Below, in pieces: positions 17,179 to 25,972 of a stretch of 62,907 bases of DNA. The stretch covers positions 1 through 62,907 of the forward strand of contig DVHR01000087.1 of NCBI GenBank assembly GCA_018711925.1. The letters run 5' to 3'. This DNA comes from Candidatus Coprenecus pullicola. Its GTDB lineage: Bacteria > Bacteroidota > Bacteroidia > Bacteroidales > UBA932. The position numbers were made by a program, and so were the translations under genes. The stretch's first letter is position 1, and each line of letters starts with the position of its first letter. The notes below the pieces were generated by a model. It was not told the origin of the DNA and did no database searches. It was given only the letters and a program-made list of their open reading frames with translations.

Positions 17179-19497
17179 ATGGCTGACACGAACAATAATA
17201 AGAAAGCGGCCCTCGACTATCACCGCGAGGGCAAACCGGGCAAGATAGAAACTGTGCCGACTAAACCGTACTCGTCACAGCACGACCTCTCCCTGGCATA
17301 CTCGCCGGGAGTGGCTTGGCCGTGCCTGGAAATCAAGGACAATCCTGAAAATGCCTACGAATACACCAACAAAGGCAATCTTATGGCCGTAATATCCAAT
17401 GGATCAGCAGTACTGGGACTGGGAAATATCGGAGCCATGGCCGGAAAGCCTGTCATGGAAGGCAAAGCCCTGCTGTTCAAGATATTCGCCGGCCTTGACT
17501 GCTTTGATATCGAAATAGACGAGAAAGACCCTGAGAAATTCATAGCCACCGTAAAAGCCATCTCCTCCACTTTCGGAGGCATCAACCTGGAGGACATAAA
17601 GGCCCCCGAGTGCTTTGAGATCGAACGCCGTCTAAAAGAGGAATGCGATATTCCTGTGATGCACGACGACCAGCACGGCACGGCCATCATATCCGCAGCC
17701 GGCCTGCTGAACGCGCTGGAGCTGCAGAACAAGCGCATAGGTGACATTTATCTGGTAGTCAATGGAGCAGGAGCTGCCGCCATCGCCTGCACGAGACTGT
17801 ACATCGAGCTCGGTGTCAAGCCCGAGAATGTCGTAATGTGCGACAGCAAGGGGGTGATATCCAGCAGACGAACAGACCTCAACGCCATGAAGCGCAGTTT
17901 CGCGACTGACCGTGATATCTCGACTCTTACAGAGGCGCTGCAAGGGGCGGATGTCTTTCTCGGACTGTCCACCAAGAACGTGCTCACCAAAGAGATGATA
18001 AGGACAATGGCAGACCGGCCGATTGTCTTTGCCCTGGCCAATCCGGATCCCGAGATAGAATACTCGGAAGCCTTGGCCTCCCGCGATGATCTCATCTTTG
18101 CCACTGGACGATCAGACTACCCCAACCAGATCAACAACGTTCTGGGATTCCCCTATATCTTCCGGGGTGCGTTGGACGTAAGAGCCACTGCCATTAATGA
18201 GGAGATGAAACTGGCCGCTGTCCATGCCATCGCAGAGTTGGCCAAACAGCCCGTTCCGTCTGTAATCAATGCTGCCTACAATCTGGAAAGCATCAGTTAC
18301 GGCAAGAGCTATATTCTACCCAAGCCACTGGATCCCAGACTTCTGTCCGCAGTGGCTCCGGCAGTTGCGAAAGCCGCCATAAAGTCAGGGGTGGCAAGAA
18401 GGCCTATCTCCGACTGGGAAGGATACAACCGGCATCTGGAGAAAATGATGGGCTACGACAACAGCCTCGTAAGACGGTTTGCCGATGTGGCCCGTTGTCA
18501 GCCCATGAAAGTGGTATTCGGCGAAGGCAATACCGACAATATGCTTGAAGCTGCGGTTCAGGCCGGTCAGGAAGGGCTGTGCCGCCCCATATTGCTCGGC
18601 AATGCAGACCTCATCCAGACAAGGGCGGACGCACTTGGCCTGCGGCTTGACAGTGTGGAGATTGTCAACCCGCGGCATCCCGATGAGAAAGGACGCCGGG
18701 AAAGGTATGCGCATATGCTCGCTGACAAACTGGCCAGAAACGGGTACACATATCAGGACTCATACGAGAAGATGTTCGACCGCAATTACTTCGGCATGAT
18801 GATGGTCGAGAGCGGAGATGCCGATGCATTCATCGCCGGCACCTATGCTGACAACCACTCCGTGACATCAATAGCCCGTGACATCATAGGCATCCGCCAT
18901 GGTTTCAGTACTTTCGCCACAATGCACATACTCAGCACGAAGCGGGGGACATTTTTCCTGGCCGACACAATGATCAATGAGCGTACTGATGCAAAGACTC
19001 TCTCCGACATAGCAAGACTGACGGCAGGAGCCGTTGAATATTATGCCTTTGATCCGGTCATAGCAATGCTCTCATACGGCAATTTCGGTTCAGACTGTCG
19101 CGACAGGCAGGAATTCAACGGCTCAGCATCTACTGTACGTCATGCCGTGGAGATGCTGCACGCACAGTACCCTTCCATGGCCGTCGACGGAGAGATGAGG
19201 ACGGACATAGCCTTGAACCGCAGCCTGAGAGACAGGACATATCCGTTCAACAAATTGCTTGGAAAGGATGTCAACACCTTGATATTCCCGGATTTGAACT
19301 CCTCCTCCGCCGTATGGCACATGATGATGGGCATGGGCATTGGAGAGTCCATAGGCCCTATCCAGATAGGGCTCAACAAACCGGTGCATTTCATATCCGT
19401 GAACGCCCCGGTCAGGGAGATTGTCAACCTTGCAACCGTAGCATCCATGGATGCAGCCACATACCTAAAGGCAGGCAATTGCCGTCTTGACCGTTGA
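17179..19497 (+). CDS. maeB: NADP-dependent malic enzyme with phosphotransacetylase-like domain
   Basis: Oxidative decarboxylation of malate to pyruvate and CO2 with formation of NADPH. The N-terminal malic enzyme part (to about residue 430) has SLAYSPGVAWPC, the metal and substrate region CDIPVMHDDQHGTAII, and the NADP-binding VVNGAGAAAIAC. The C-terminal 340 residues resemble phosphate acetyltransferase (KVVFGEGNTDNMLEAAVQA onward); in studied MaeB proteins this domain is catalytically inactive and binds acetyl-CoA as regulator. The length of 772 is normal for the two-domain form. The start at 17179 is the first ATG after the 76-bp repeats. Monocistronic between two tRNA genes. Confidence 0.95.
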   Translation: MADTNNNKKAALDYHREGKPGKIETVPTKPYSSQHDLSLAYSPGVAWPCLEIKDNPENAYEYTNKGNLMAVISNGSAVLGLGNIGAMAGKPVMEGKALLFKIFAGLDCFDIEIDEKDPEKFIATVKAISSTFGGINLEDIKAPECFEIERRLKEECDIPVMHDDQHGTAIISAAGLLNALELQNKRIGDIYLVVNGAGAAAIACTRLYIELGVKPENVVMCDSKGVISSRRTDLNAMKRSFATDRDISTLTEALQGADVFLGLSTKNVLTKEMIRTMADRPIVFALANPDPEIEYSEALASRDDLIFATGRSDYPNQINNVLGFPYIFRGALDVRATAINEEMKLAAVHAIAELAKQPVPSVINAAYNLESISYGKSYILPKPLDPRLLSAVAPAVAKAAIKSGVARRPISDWEGYNRHLEKMMGYDNSLVRRFADVARCQPMKVVFGEGNTDNMLEAAVQAGQEGLCRPILLGNADLIQTRADALGLRLDSVEIVNPRHPDEKGRRERYAHMLADKLARNGYTYQDSYEKMFDRNYFGMMMVESGDADAFIAGTYADNHSVTSIARDIIGIRHGFSTFATMHILSTKRGTFFLADTMINERTDAKTLSDIARLTAGAVEYYAFDPVIAMLSYGNFGSDCRDRQEFNGSASTVRHAVEMLHAQYPSMAVDGEMRTDIALNRSLRDRTYPFNKLLGKDVNTLIFPDLNSSSAVWHMMMGMGIGESIGPIQIGLNKPVHFISVNAPVREIVNLATVASMDAATYLKAGNCRLDR

Positions 19498-19501
19498 TCC
19501 C

Positions 19502-19520
19502 AGTGCGGAAATGCCGCACT
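19502..19520 (+). terminator. hairpin just after maeB
   Basis: AGTGCGG (19502-19508) and CCGCACT (19514-19520) form a perfect 7-bp stem five bases after the maeB stop. No T-run follows, so it may stabilise the 3' end rather than terminate. The remaining bases up to 19654 are GC-rich and I see no gene in them. Confidence 0.45.
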
Positions 19521-19654
19521 ATGCCATCTCAGCGCTGCCAGCCCCGGCGGGATTAGCCCCGCAGGGCTCGGCTTTTCCAGATCTGAGGCAGAGCCTACAA
19601 ATGCGTCCGCAAGAACTGCGTCCCTGCAATGTGTCTCTGCTATATAATATAATA

Positions 19655-19681
19655 AAGGGACGTACATCACTGCCGTCCCTT
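19655..19681 (-). terminator. intrinsic terminator after tRNA-Arg and rplS
   Basis: AAGGGACG and CGTCCCTT (19655-19662 and 19674-19681) pair over 8 bp. Read on the minus strand the stem is followed by TATTATATTATATA, a weak but AT-rich tail. It lies 15 bases past the tRNA-Arg 3' end and would end the rplS-tRNA transcript. Confidence 0.6.
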
Positions 19682-19696
19682 CTGCCTTCATGGCCG

Positions 19697-19770
19697 TGAC
19701 CCCGGCGGGATTCAAACCCACAACCTTCTGATCCGTAGTCAGATGCTCTATTCAGTTGAGCTACGAGGCC
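19697..19770 (-). tRNA. tRNA-Arg, anticodon ACG
   Basis: On the minus strand GGCCTCG pairs with CGGGGTC (two G-U pairs). The D-arm GCTC/GAGC, anticodon stem TCTGA/TCAGA with loop CTACGGA (anticodon ACG, read as ICG after editing, Arg) and T-arm GTGGG/CCCGC are all present. The discriminator is A and CCA is not encoded. It begins only 14 bases after the rplS stop, so it may be processed from the rplS transcript. Confidence 0.94.
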
Positions 19771-19784
19771 AATATGTCTACTTG

Positions 19785-20180
19785 CTACTCAGCGGGAGAG
19801 TTAACCGCTTCAGCACCGGGAGCAAGTCCGATAAATCTCTTCTCTTTAATACGTGCCTTCTTACCGGTGAGATTCCTCAAATAGTAAATCCTTGCCCTGC
19901 GTACCTTACCACTCTTGTTAAGATCAATCTCCGAGATAAAGGGTGAATAAAGAGGGAATATCCTCTCGACTCCGATACCGTTGGAAATCTTACGCACAGT
20001 GAAAGTCTGTGTCGTACCGGCACCCTTTCTCTGTATTACCACACCACGGAACTTCTGGAGTCTCTCCTTGTTCTCTTCCTTAATCTTGTATGTCACAGTC
20101 ACGGTATCACCGGCCTTGAAGTCGGGATACTTTTTCTCACCCTGTGAAAACGCCTGTTCTGCAATCTTAATTAAATCCAT
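19785..20180 (-). CDS. rplS: 50S ribosomal protein L19
   Basis: L19 (131 residues) lies at the interface of the two ribosomal subunits. [53 protein letters not shown] and [20 protein letters not shown] are family signatures. The tail after KEKRF is about 15 residues longer than in Escherichia coli, as is common in this phylum. It stands apart from rpsP-rimM-trmD, which is usual for Bacteroidota, and has its own strong promoter and a structured leader. Confidence 0.97.
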   Translation of the reverse strand: MDLIKIAEQAFSQGEKKYPDFKAGDTVTVTYKIKEENKERLQKFRGVVIQRKGAGTTQTFTVRKISNGIGVERIFPLYSPFISEIDLNKSGKVRRARIYYLRNLTGKKARIKEKRFIGLAPGAEAVNSPAE

Positions 20181-20195
20181 TTCTTCTAACTTTAT

Positions 20196-20235
20196 GGCAA
20201 CATTGCCGCTCTAAAATATATGTGCAAGAGGTTGC
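20196..20235 (-). promoter_or_regulatory. structured 5' leader of rplS, possible autoregulatory element
   Basis: The predicted leader of about 65 bases contains two short perfect hairpins: GCAA-CCTC-TTGC (20224-20235 on the other strand) and GGCAA-TG-TTGCC (20196-20207). Ribosomal protein leaders often bind the protein they precede. Binding of L19 is inference only. Confidence 0.4.
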
Positions 20236-20251
20236 TTGATTTTTGGGACTG

Positions 20252-20282
20252 CAAAGATAGATAAAAGAGAAAACATTCCAAA
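20252..20282 (-). promoter_or_regulatory. Bacteroidota-type promoter of rplS
   Basis: On the minus strand TTTG (20279-20282) and TATCTTTG (20252-20259) are separated by 19 bases, followed by CAG. This is a full consensus match. Expected transcription start is near 20245. Confidence 0.7.
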
Positions 20283-20293
20283 TTTTTTTGACA

Positions 20294-21466
20294 TTAACTG
20301 AACATTTTTTTCATTCTGTCAAAGAAATTGCGGTCTTTCTTTGTCGGTTTCGGATCAAAATTCCCGGAAGACTTCATCTTCTCGAACATCTCCTTCTCTT
20401 CCCTGTCTATCTTCTTTGGCGTCCACACCTGAATATATACAAGCAGGTCACCGCGTCCGTACCCGTTGATGTCCGGAATACCCTTGCCTCTTACACGCAG
20501 GAACGTTCCTGACTGAGTCCCAGGCTCAATCTTGATCCGGACCTTTCCGTCCGCCGCCGGTATCTCAGCAGAGGTTCCGAGCACCAGATCCGGCATTGAG
20601 ACAAACAAAGTATATATAAGGTCATTGCCGTCCCTCTGGAGCTCTCCGTCCTCCTCTTCTTCTATCAGCACCAGAAGATCACCGTTTACTCCGTTACCCT
20701 TCGCGGCATTGCCCTTTCCATGAACCGTCAGCTGCATACCCTCCACCACTCCGGCAGGTATCTTGAACGAGACCTCCTCGGTCTCCTCCACCACACCCGC
20801 GCCGTGGCACTTGGAACAAGGCCGTGTGACTACCTTGCCCTCTCCACCGCAAGCCGGACAAGGAGAAGTCGTCTGCATCCTGCCCATAAAGGACTGTACA
20901 ATCCTGGTAACCACACCGGTTCCATGACATGTCTCACATGTATGGACATCTGCCTCCGACTCCGCACCACGACCGTTGCAATGGGAGCATTTGACCATTT
21001 TCTTAATCTTAACGGTCTTCGTAACCCCGTTGACTATCTCGGAAAGTGACAATTTGACACGGATACGTATATTGGAGCCTTTCTGGACCCTCCCGGCAGA
21101 ACCTCCACGCCCCGATGAGCCGAATCCGCTGAAACCTCCACCGAAACCGCCTCCGAATATATCTCCGAAGCGGCTGAATATATCCTCCATCGTAAAGCCA
21201 CCGAAACCTTCAAATCCACCGCCACCTCCGGCAGCCCCGCTCATTCCGGCATGACCGAACTGATCATATCTGGCCTTCTTGTCAGGATTACTGAGGACGT
21301 CATAGGCCTCAGCGGCCTCCTTGAACTTCTCCTCAGCGGCCGCATCCCCGGGATTTCTGTCCGGGTGATATTTCAAGGCCATCTTACGATAGGCCTTCTT
21401 TATATCCTCTGCCGAGGCATCTCTGGAGACCCCCAGCACTTCATAATAATCTCTTTTCTCTGCCAT
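20294..21466 (-). CDS. dnaJ: chaperone DnaJ
   Basis: Hsp40 co-chaperone (390 residues) that delivers unfolded clients to DnaK and triggers its ATPase. The J-domain (1-70) has the essential HPD in [11 protein letters not shown] Gly/Phe-rich segment follows (about 75-130), then four zinc-binding CxxCxGxG repeats: [24 protein letters not shown] and CSKCHGAG, and the C-terminal client-binding domains. Its ATG lies six bases after the grpE stop. dnaK is not adjacent; it sits about 6 kb away at 28009-29940. Confidence 0.97.
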   Translation of the reverse strand: MAEKRDYYEVLGVSRDASAEDIKKAYRKMALKYHPDRNPGDAAAEEKFKEAAEAYDVLSNPDKKARYDQFGHAGMSGAAGGGGGFEGFGGFTMEDIFSRFGDIFGGGFGGGFSGFGSSGRGGSAGRVQKGSNIRIRVKLSLSEIVNGVTKTVKIKKMVKCSHCNGRGAESEADVHTCETCHGTGVVTRIVQSFMGRMQTTSPCPACGGEGKVVTRPCSKCHGAGVVEETEEVSFKIPAGVVEGMQLTVHGKGNAAKGNGVNGDLLVLIEEEEDGELQRDGNDLIYTLFVSMPDLVLGTSAEIPAADGKVRIKIEPGTQSGTFLRVRGKGIPDINGYGRGDLLVYIQVWTPKKIDREEKEMFEKMKSSGNFDPKPTKKDRNFFDRMKKMFS

Positions 21467-21472
21467 CGTCCA

Positions 21473-22042
21473 CTACACCCCCACTACAACTTTTGCAAAA
21501 CGTATAACTTTGTCATTCAGCATGTAACCAGTCTGAATAACATCTATTATCTTATTTTTCCTATCGCTTTCCTGCACAGGCATCTGCGCTACCGCCTCAT
21601 GAAAATCCGTATCAAGTTCCTTCCCTACGGACTCAATAACACTAAGACCGCGTCCTTTAAGATAGGACATCAACTTATTGTAGATGAGTTCCGTGCCCTC
21701 TATGGCCGCCTGGTCCGAACCGGACTCCCTTAGCACCTGCAACGCCCTCTCACAGTCATCCAGCACAGGGAGCATACCTTTTATTATATCCTCCCCGGCC
21801 GTAGAGATAAGATCAAGCCTCTCGCGGGCCGTACGCCTGCGGTAATTGTCAAACTCAGCCGCAAGACGGACATACTTGTCATTGACCTCGTCCATCTTGG
21901 CCTGTAACTCCTTGAGTTCTTTCTCCTTTTCTTCTTTATGATGAGACTTGTCAGCCTTTTTCTTCTTCTGGCCGGCATCTCCACCCACCTCTTCAGGTGC
22001 GGCCGCTTCTTCTTTTTTATCTATATCTTCTTTTTCTGCCAT
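21473..22042 (-). CDS. grpE: nucleotide exchange factor GrpE
   Basis: GrpE (189 residues) releases ADP from DnaK. An acidic and lysine-rich N-terminal segment is followed by a long coiled coil (KELQAKMDEVNDKYVRLAAEFDNYRRRTARER), quoted here only by its FDNYRRRT signature, and the C-terminal beta domain with DTDFHEAVAQMPV and GYMLNDKVIRFAKVVVG. First gene of a grpE-dnaJ operon. A minus-strand TATCTTTG box (22065-22072) lies 22 bases before the ATG, without a well-spaced -33 element. Confidence 0.96.
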   Translation of the reverse strand: MAEKEDIDKKEEAAAPEEVGGDAGQKKKKADKSHHKEEKEKELKELQAKMDEVNDKYVRLAAEFDNYRRRTARERLDLISTAGEDIIKGMLPVLDDCERALQVLRESGSDQAAIEGTELIYNKLMSYLKGRGLSVIESVGKELDTDFHEAVAQMPVQESDRKNKIIDVIQTGYMLNDKVIRFAKVVVGV

Positions 22043-22115
22043 AATATCACAAATTCTAAACGCACAAAGATATAAACAAAAACACTGCCAAAAGGGTAAA
22101 AAGACAAAATGTCAG

Positions 22116-23567
22116 TCAGAGTCTCACAATCTGCGGCTCCACGTCGCGGTACTTGGGCATGGTGGCGCCTATGGGCGCACCGATATAGGTCGGGTCACAC
22201 ATGACATATCTCCTGCCCTCAAACGTAAAGCTGTCACCGGTGACCTCCTCTGGAAAGACAACTCCGCAAGCTACGTGCCCCTTGTAACAGAACATCGCCA
22301 CGTCCATCCCGAGCAGGTCCTTTACCAGCCATGAGAACAGCAGGACACGGTCCTTGCAGTTATTGGCCCCGTAATAAAACGACTCTTCTACAAACAGGGG
22401 CTTTGAGCGACCGAACATCTCATAATCAGTCTTGTATTCAAAGCCTTTCTGGATAAGTCCCAGAATGAAAGCCACTGCCTCTTCCGGATTCATGGAATCC
22501 TTAAGTATCTTATACTTCACCTGAGTGAATACAGCCTTCTGAAGCGCAGGGTCTACTGCCGACTTATGATACATGAGCAGGTCAGACTGAGGATAATCCA
22601 GAGAGAACTTCACGCAAGGGACATTGAGAGGCACCTTCACTTCCTCCCCGAGTATGGCAGACCATTCAGGCAAGGTCTTGAGACGGTAATAATCCAGGTC
22701 CACCACCATCTGACGATCTATAACCAAGTCCATCTTGCGGTCCGCAGCCGAGAAATCGCTGGAGAATGTATACAGCGGATCCTGATTGTTCAGGCGGGTA
22801 TATGAGAATATGTAAAAATCCTCATCTCCGTCTGTAATATAGGACACTTGGTAAATTGGTCCGGTAAAAGGCAGGAGCAGAATCAGGTTGCCGCCTGAGG
22901 ACCCTACCCTGGCCTTATACTGCATCTGATTCAGCAAAAACATCTGTGTCAGTACTTTTTCATTTACATACTCTTCGATATACACAGCATCGGTATATTT
23001 CTTAACGGCAGTATACAAAGCCCAATCGCTTAAAGAGTATTTCTCCTGCATAGCAGTGAAAGCATCCACCACTTTCATATAATCCGAACCGGAAAGAGTA
23101 TTCCAAGCGCCGGATGCGTCCTGTTCGGTCGCTCCGATACGGGAAAGCCGCATGCTCTCCATGAACGGTATGATTTCTTGTATGCCAAAGAAATCAACTG
23201 ACACGCTTCCTTTTCCATCATAATCAGCCGCGACTGCAGGAACCGGAAAAGGATATGCAGGAACAGCGATAATACCGGACGCAGGAAGTCCATGCATAAC
23301 AGACTGTCCGGCATCTGCCGGATCATAATATACAGGCTCTTCTGATACAGGGCCTATAGGATCTTCTTTTCCACGTTGAACCAGGAACTCCTCCCAAGCG
23401 GCTGCCAAGTATTCCGAGAACTCCGCATTTGCCTTTGCCCTGAAGTCCTTGAACTCGTCCGCACGCTGACGGTAAGCATCCAGAAAAGACTCTTTGGACT
23501 GCGAGTAAGAAAATGACGACACGGCTGCAATGGCTACTACTAATAATATGATTTTCTTAATATTCAT
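22116..23567 (-). CDS. secreted transglutaminase-like protein
   Basis: A 483-residue protein with an N-terminal signal peptide (KKIILLVVAIAAVSSFSYSQ, cleavage near residue 22). The C-terminal 110 residues carry a papain-like triad in transglutaminase order: Cys in YGANNCKDRVLLFSWLV, His in YKGHVACGVVF and Asp in YVMCDPTYIGAPIG. This points to a transglutaminase-like fold acting in the periplasm or at the outer membrane, as protease, peptidase or cross-linking enzyme; the reaction cannot be told. The middle 250 residues are unassigned. It follows the LPP20-like lipoprotein gene on the same strand, with a hairpin between, and may be partly cotranscribed with it. Confidence 0.75.
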   Translation of the reverse strand: MNIKKIILLVVAIAAVSSFSYSQSKESFLDAYRQRADEFKDFRAKANAEFSEYLAAAWEEFLVQRGKEDPIGPVSEEPVYYDPADAGQSVMHGLPASGIIAVPAYPFPVPAVAADYDGKGSVSVDFFGIQEIIPFMESMRLSRIGATEQDASGAWNTLSGSDYMKVVDAFTAMQEKYSLSDWALYTAVKKYTDAVYIEEYVNEKVLTQMFLLNQMQYKARVGSSGGNLILLLPFTGPIYQVSYITDGDEDFYIFSYTRLNNQDPLYTFSSDFSAADRKMDLVIDRQMVVDLDYYRLKTLPEWSAILGEEVKVPLNVPCVKFSLDYPQSDLLMYHKSAVDPALQKAVFTQVKYKILKDSMNPEEAVAFILGLIQKGFEYKTDYEMFGRSKPLFVEESFYYGANNCKDRVLLFSWLVKDLLGMDVAMFCYKGHVACGVVFPEEVTGDSFTFEGRRYVMCDPTYIGAPIGATMPKYRDVEPQIVRL

Positions 23568-23600
23568 GGCTTCCTGTATTATTTTACCTGTACTTTAAAA

Positions 23601-23635
23601 GAAAGCTCCCACCGACATTGCAAGGGGGAGCTTCC
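23601..23635 (-). terminator. hairpin terminator after the LPP20-like lipoprotein gene
   Basis: GGAAGCTCCC and GGGAGCTTTC (minus strand) pair with one mismatch and are followed by TTTTAAAG. It may terminate or attenuate before the transglutaminase-like gene. Confidence 0.65.
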
Positions 23636-23678
23636 ATACTTTAAAACTGAACTCCAGAAGCGGAGAATAGCCCTATTG

Positions 23679-24254
23679 CTAGTTCTCTTTGCCGTAATTG
23701 GCCATTTCCTCCTCAAAGGTCTTCATGAAACGGTACTGATCGAAATCAACGGCAAGTCTCTCGTCATTGCTGATAAGCACGTCCTCAACTCCCTCCGCAA
23801 CAGGCACTCTGGACATTTCTATGCAGATCCAGTACTCATAAGAGCCGTCCGGATTCTGATAAAGTTTAGTATCCTTTACAGTCGCACCCTTGAGAGTCTG
23901 ATTAACCACCTGACGGACACCGCTCTCTATCTTTCCACGCACCTCCGACTCACCGTTCATCTCATACTGATTCATATAGCTGTCTGTAACAGATTTTACT
24001 ATGACTTCAACCTGAGCAGCAAGAGCATTGCGGGCATTGAGATCCGCTGCCGTACGGGCCATTTCCATATTCTTGCTAGTGCCTTGCGCGGTTGCACGGA
24101 AATATTCAGTATCTGTTCTATACTCGGGAGTACTGAAGGGCATTATGACTTCGGTTTTTCCAGAATTGACAGCCTGTTTCTGACCACCGCAGGACGTTAC
24201 TGCCAGCATAGCGGCAAAACCTACGCACACGAAAGGAATAAATTTAGTTTTCAT
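23679..24254 (-). CDS. LPP20-like lipoprotein
   Basis: A 191-residue lipoprotein: signal peptide with lipobox LAVTSC, lipidated Cys at residue 22. The mature part contains the helix-rich segment ARTAADLNARNALAAQVEV followed by a strand-rich domain with SYEYWICIEM, as in the LPP20 family first seen in Helicobacter outer membranes. Function unknown. It has a consensus promoter and a terminator of its own. The neighbouring secreted transglutaminase-like gene downstream may be a partner. Confidence 0.8.
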   Translation of the reverse strand: MKTKFIPFVCVGFAAMLAVTSCGGQKQAVNSGKTEVIMPFSTPEYRTDTEYFRATAQGTSKNMEMARTAADLNARNALAAQVEVIVKSVTDSYMNQYEMNGESEVRGKIESGVRQVVNQTLKGATVKDTKLYQNPDGSYEYWICIEMSRVPVAEGVEDVLISNDERLAVDFDQYRFMKTFEEEMANYGKEN

Positions 24255-24282
24255 ACGTTTAAATAATTATTGATTAATACTG

Positions 24283-24312
24283 CAAATATAATGTTTTATT
24301 TATTTCACACAA
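24283..24312 (-). promoter_or_regulatory. Bacteroidota-type promoter of the LPP20-like gene
   Basis: On the minus strand TTG (24310-24312) and TATATTTG (24283-24290) are 19 bases apart and followed by CAG, a full match. The expected start is near 24277, about 22 bases before the ATG. Confidence 0.7.
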
Positions 24313-24360
24313 GTAAATAGCCTGAATGGTTAAATGTGACAAGATTTTTTTAAATCCACG

Positions 24361-25323
24361 CTACATCTTGTCATTGCTGCCCAGCACGTCGTAAATCTTG
24401 TGCTTGTAAAGCTCCTTCAGCTTCTCTCTGGCGGGACCTAAATATTTTCTGGGATCAAACTCCTCGGGATGCTCTACGAACACCTTACGGATAGCGGCAG
24501 TCATAGCCAGACGGCCGTCGCTGTCGATGTTGATCTTGCACACTGCCGACTTGGCCGCCTCGCGGAGCTGATCCTCAGGAATACCTATAGAGTCTTTGAG
24601 ATGGCCTCCATAATGGTTGATCTCAGCCACGATATCCTGAGGCACCGATGAGGAACCGTGCAGGACTATCGGGAATCCGGGAATCCTCTTCTCTATCTCG
24701 TGCAGGATATCCAGACGGATCTCCGGCTTCTGGCCAGGCTTGAACTTATATGCACCATGTGATGTGCCTATAGATATGGCTAGAGAATCTACTCCTGTCT
24801 TGCTGACGAAGTCCTCAACCTCCTCCGGACGGGTATAGGTATGGCTCTCAGCCTTCACGTCGTCCTCAACACCGGCCAGGACTCCAAGCTCACCTTCAAC
24901 CGTCACGTCATACTTATGGGCATACTCCACGACCTTTCTGGTCAACTCCACATTCTCATCATAAGGTTTGGACGAGCCGTCAATCATCACCGACGAGAAA
25001 CCGTACTCAATACAGCTCTTGCAAAGTTCGAACGTGTCACCGTGATCCAGATGCAATACAATCGGAATCTCACAGCCCAGTTCCTTTGCGTACTCGACAC
25101 CTCCCTGAGCCATATAGCGGAGAATCGTCTGGTTTGCGTACTTTCTGGCACCGCTGGACACCTGAAGGATAACAGGGGACTTGGTCTCCACGCAGGCCTG
25201 TATGATAGCCTGCATCTGCTCCATGTTGTTAAAATTGAATGCTGGTATGGCGTAACCGCCGTTAATGGCCTTCTTGAAGAGCTCCCTTGAGTTCACCAGG
25301 CCAAGATCCTTGTAAGATACCAT
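24361..25323 (-). CDS. fbaA: class II fructose-bisphosphate aldolase
   Basis: Zinc-dependent aldolase (320 residues) that cleaves fructose-1,6-bisphosphate to dihydroxyacetone phosphate and glyceraldehyde-3-phosphate. Zinc ligands are in PIVLHLDHGDTFELC, the conserved acidic VTVEGELGVLAGVEDDV region, ISIGTSHGAYKF and IVLHGSSSVP. The sequence is of the longer Bacteroidota type. Monocistronic; an AT-rich 106-base gap separates it from the lipoprotein gene. Confidence 0.95.
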   Translation of the reverse strand: MVSYKDLGLVNSRELFKKAINGGYAIPAFNFNNMEQMQAIIQACVETKSPVILQVSSGARKYANQTILRYMAQGGVEYAKELGCEIPIVLHLDHGDTFELCKSCIEYGFSSVMIDGSSKPYDENVELTRKVVEYAHKYDVTVEGELGVLAGVEDDVKAESHTYTRPEEVEDFVSKTGVDSLAISIGTSHGAYKFKPGQKPEIRLDILHEIEKRIPGFPIVLHGSSSVPQDIVAEINHYGGHLKDSIGIPEDQLREAAKSAVCKINIDSDGRLAMTAAIRKVFVEHPEEFDPRKYLGPAREKLKELYKHKIYDVLGSNDKM

Positions 25324-25352
25324 AGCGTAACTTGTTTTAGAGTTAAATATTC

Positions 25353-25384
25353 TTTCTTATCTATCGCAAATTTAAATATTTTTG
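25353..25384 (+). promoter_or_regulatory. promoter of gmk, predicted to give a leaderless mRNA
   Basis: TTTC (25353-25356) and TATTTTTG (25377-25384) are separated by 20 bases, followed by CAGA and directly by the ATG at 25389. With transcription starting about 5-6 bases after the -7 box, the mRNA would begin at or next to the start codon. Confidence 0.6.
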
Positions 25385-25388
25385 CAGA

Positions 25389-25961
25389 ATGAACAAAAAA
25401 GTAATCATATTCTCGGCTCCGTCAGGGGCAGGCAAGAGCACAGTCGTAGGACATCTCCTGAAAAAATACCAGTTCCTGGAGTTTTCCATATCCGCCACTT
25501 CCAGAGCACCCAGAGGTTCCGAACAAGACGGCGTAGAGTATTATTTTTTCTCAGAGCAGCAGTTCAGGGATCTCATAGCCAAAGACGCTTTCGTGGAATA
25601 CGAAGAAGTATACCCCGGCTCATTCTACGGGACTCTCCGCTCAGAGGTGGAGCGCATCTGGGCCAAAGGGCATGTCATCCTCTTCGATATAGATGTCAAA
25701 GGCGGAGTCAATCTAAAGCGGATATTCGGAGACAGCGCCATGTCCGTCTTTGTCAAGCCGCCCTCAATCGAAGAACTGCGGAGAAGGCTTGAAGGCCGCG
25801 GGACTGACACCCCTGAAGCCATTGAGCGTCGGGTCGCCAAAGCCGCCGAAGAACTCAGTTACGAATCCCGATTCGACAAGGTCCTCGAGAACGACTGCCT
25901 TGAACGCACTCTATCCGAGGCTGACAGACTGATTGAGTGCTTTACCGGCCTAAAGGCATAA
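25389..25961 (+). CDS. gmk: guanylate kinase
   Basis: Phosphorylates GMP to GDP with ATP in the cytosol (190 residues). The P-loop SAPSGAGKSTVVGHLL is at residues 8-23. The GMP-binding segment holds SATSRAPRGSEQDGVEYYFF and FVEYEEVYPGSFYGTLRSEV, and the core strand VILFDIDVKGG follows. The lid region with RRLEGRGTDTPEAIERRVAKA is normal. nadD follows 11 bases later, as in many Bacteroidota, and both are likely on one transcript. Confidence 0.96.
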   Translation: MNKKVIIFSAPSGAGKSTVVGHLLKKYQFLEFSISATSRAPRGSEQDGVEYYFFSEQQFRDLIAKDAFVEYEEVYPGSFYGTLRSEVERIWAKGHVILFDIDVKGGVNLKRIFGDSAMSVFVKPPSIEELRRRLEGRGTDTPEAIERRVAKAAEELSYESRFDKVLENDCLERTLSEADRLIECFTGLKA

Positions 25962-25972
25962 ATGCTCTACGG

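Noticed and set aside
16726..17223. Upstream extension of the PurL-like minus-strand frame through the repeats
   Set aside because: It would be antisense to tRNA-Leu and its terminator and is made of the 76-bp repeats; the ATG at 16725 gives a sensible start.
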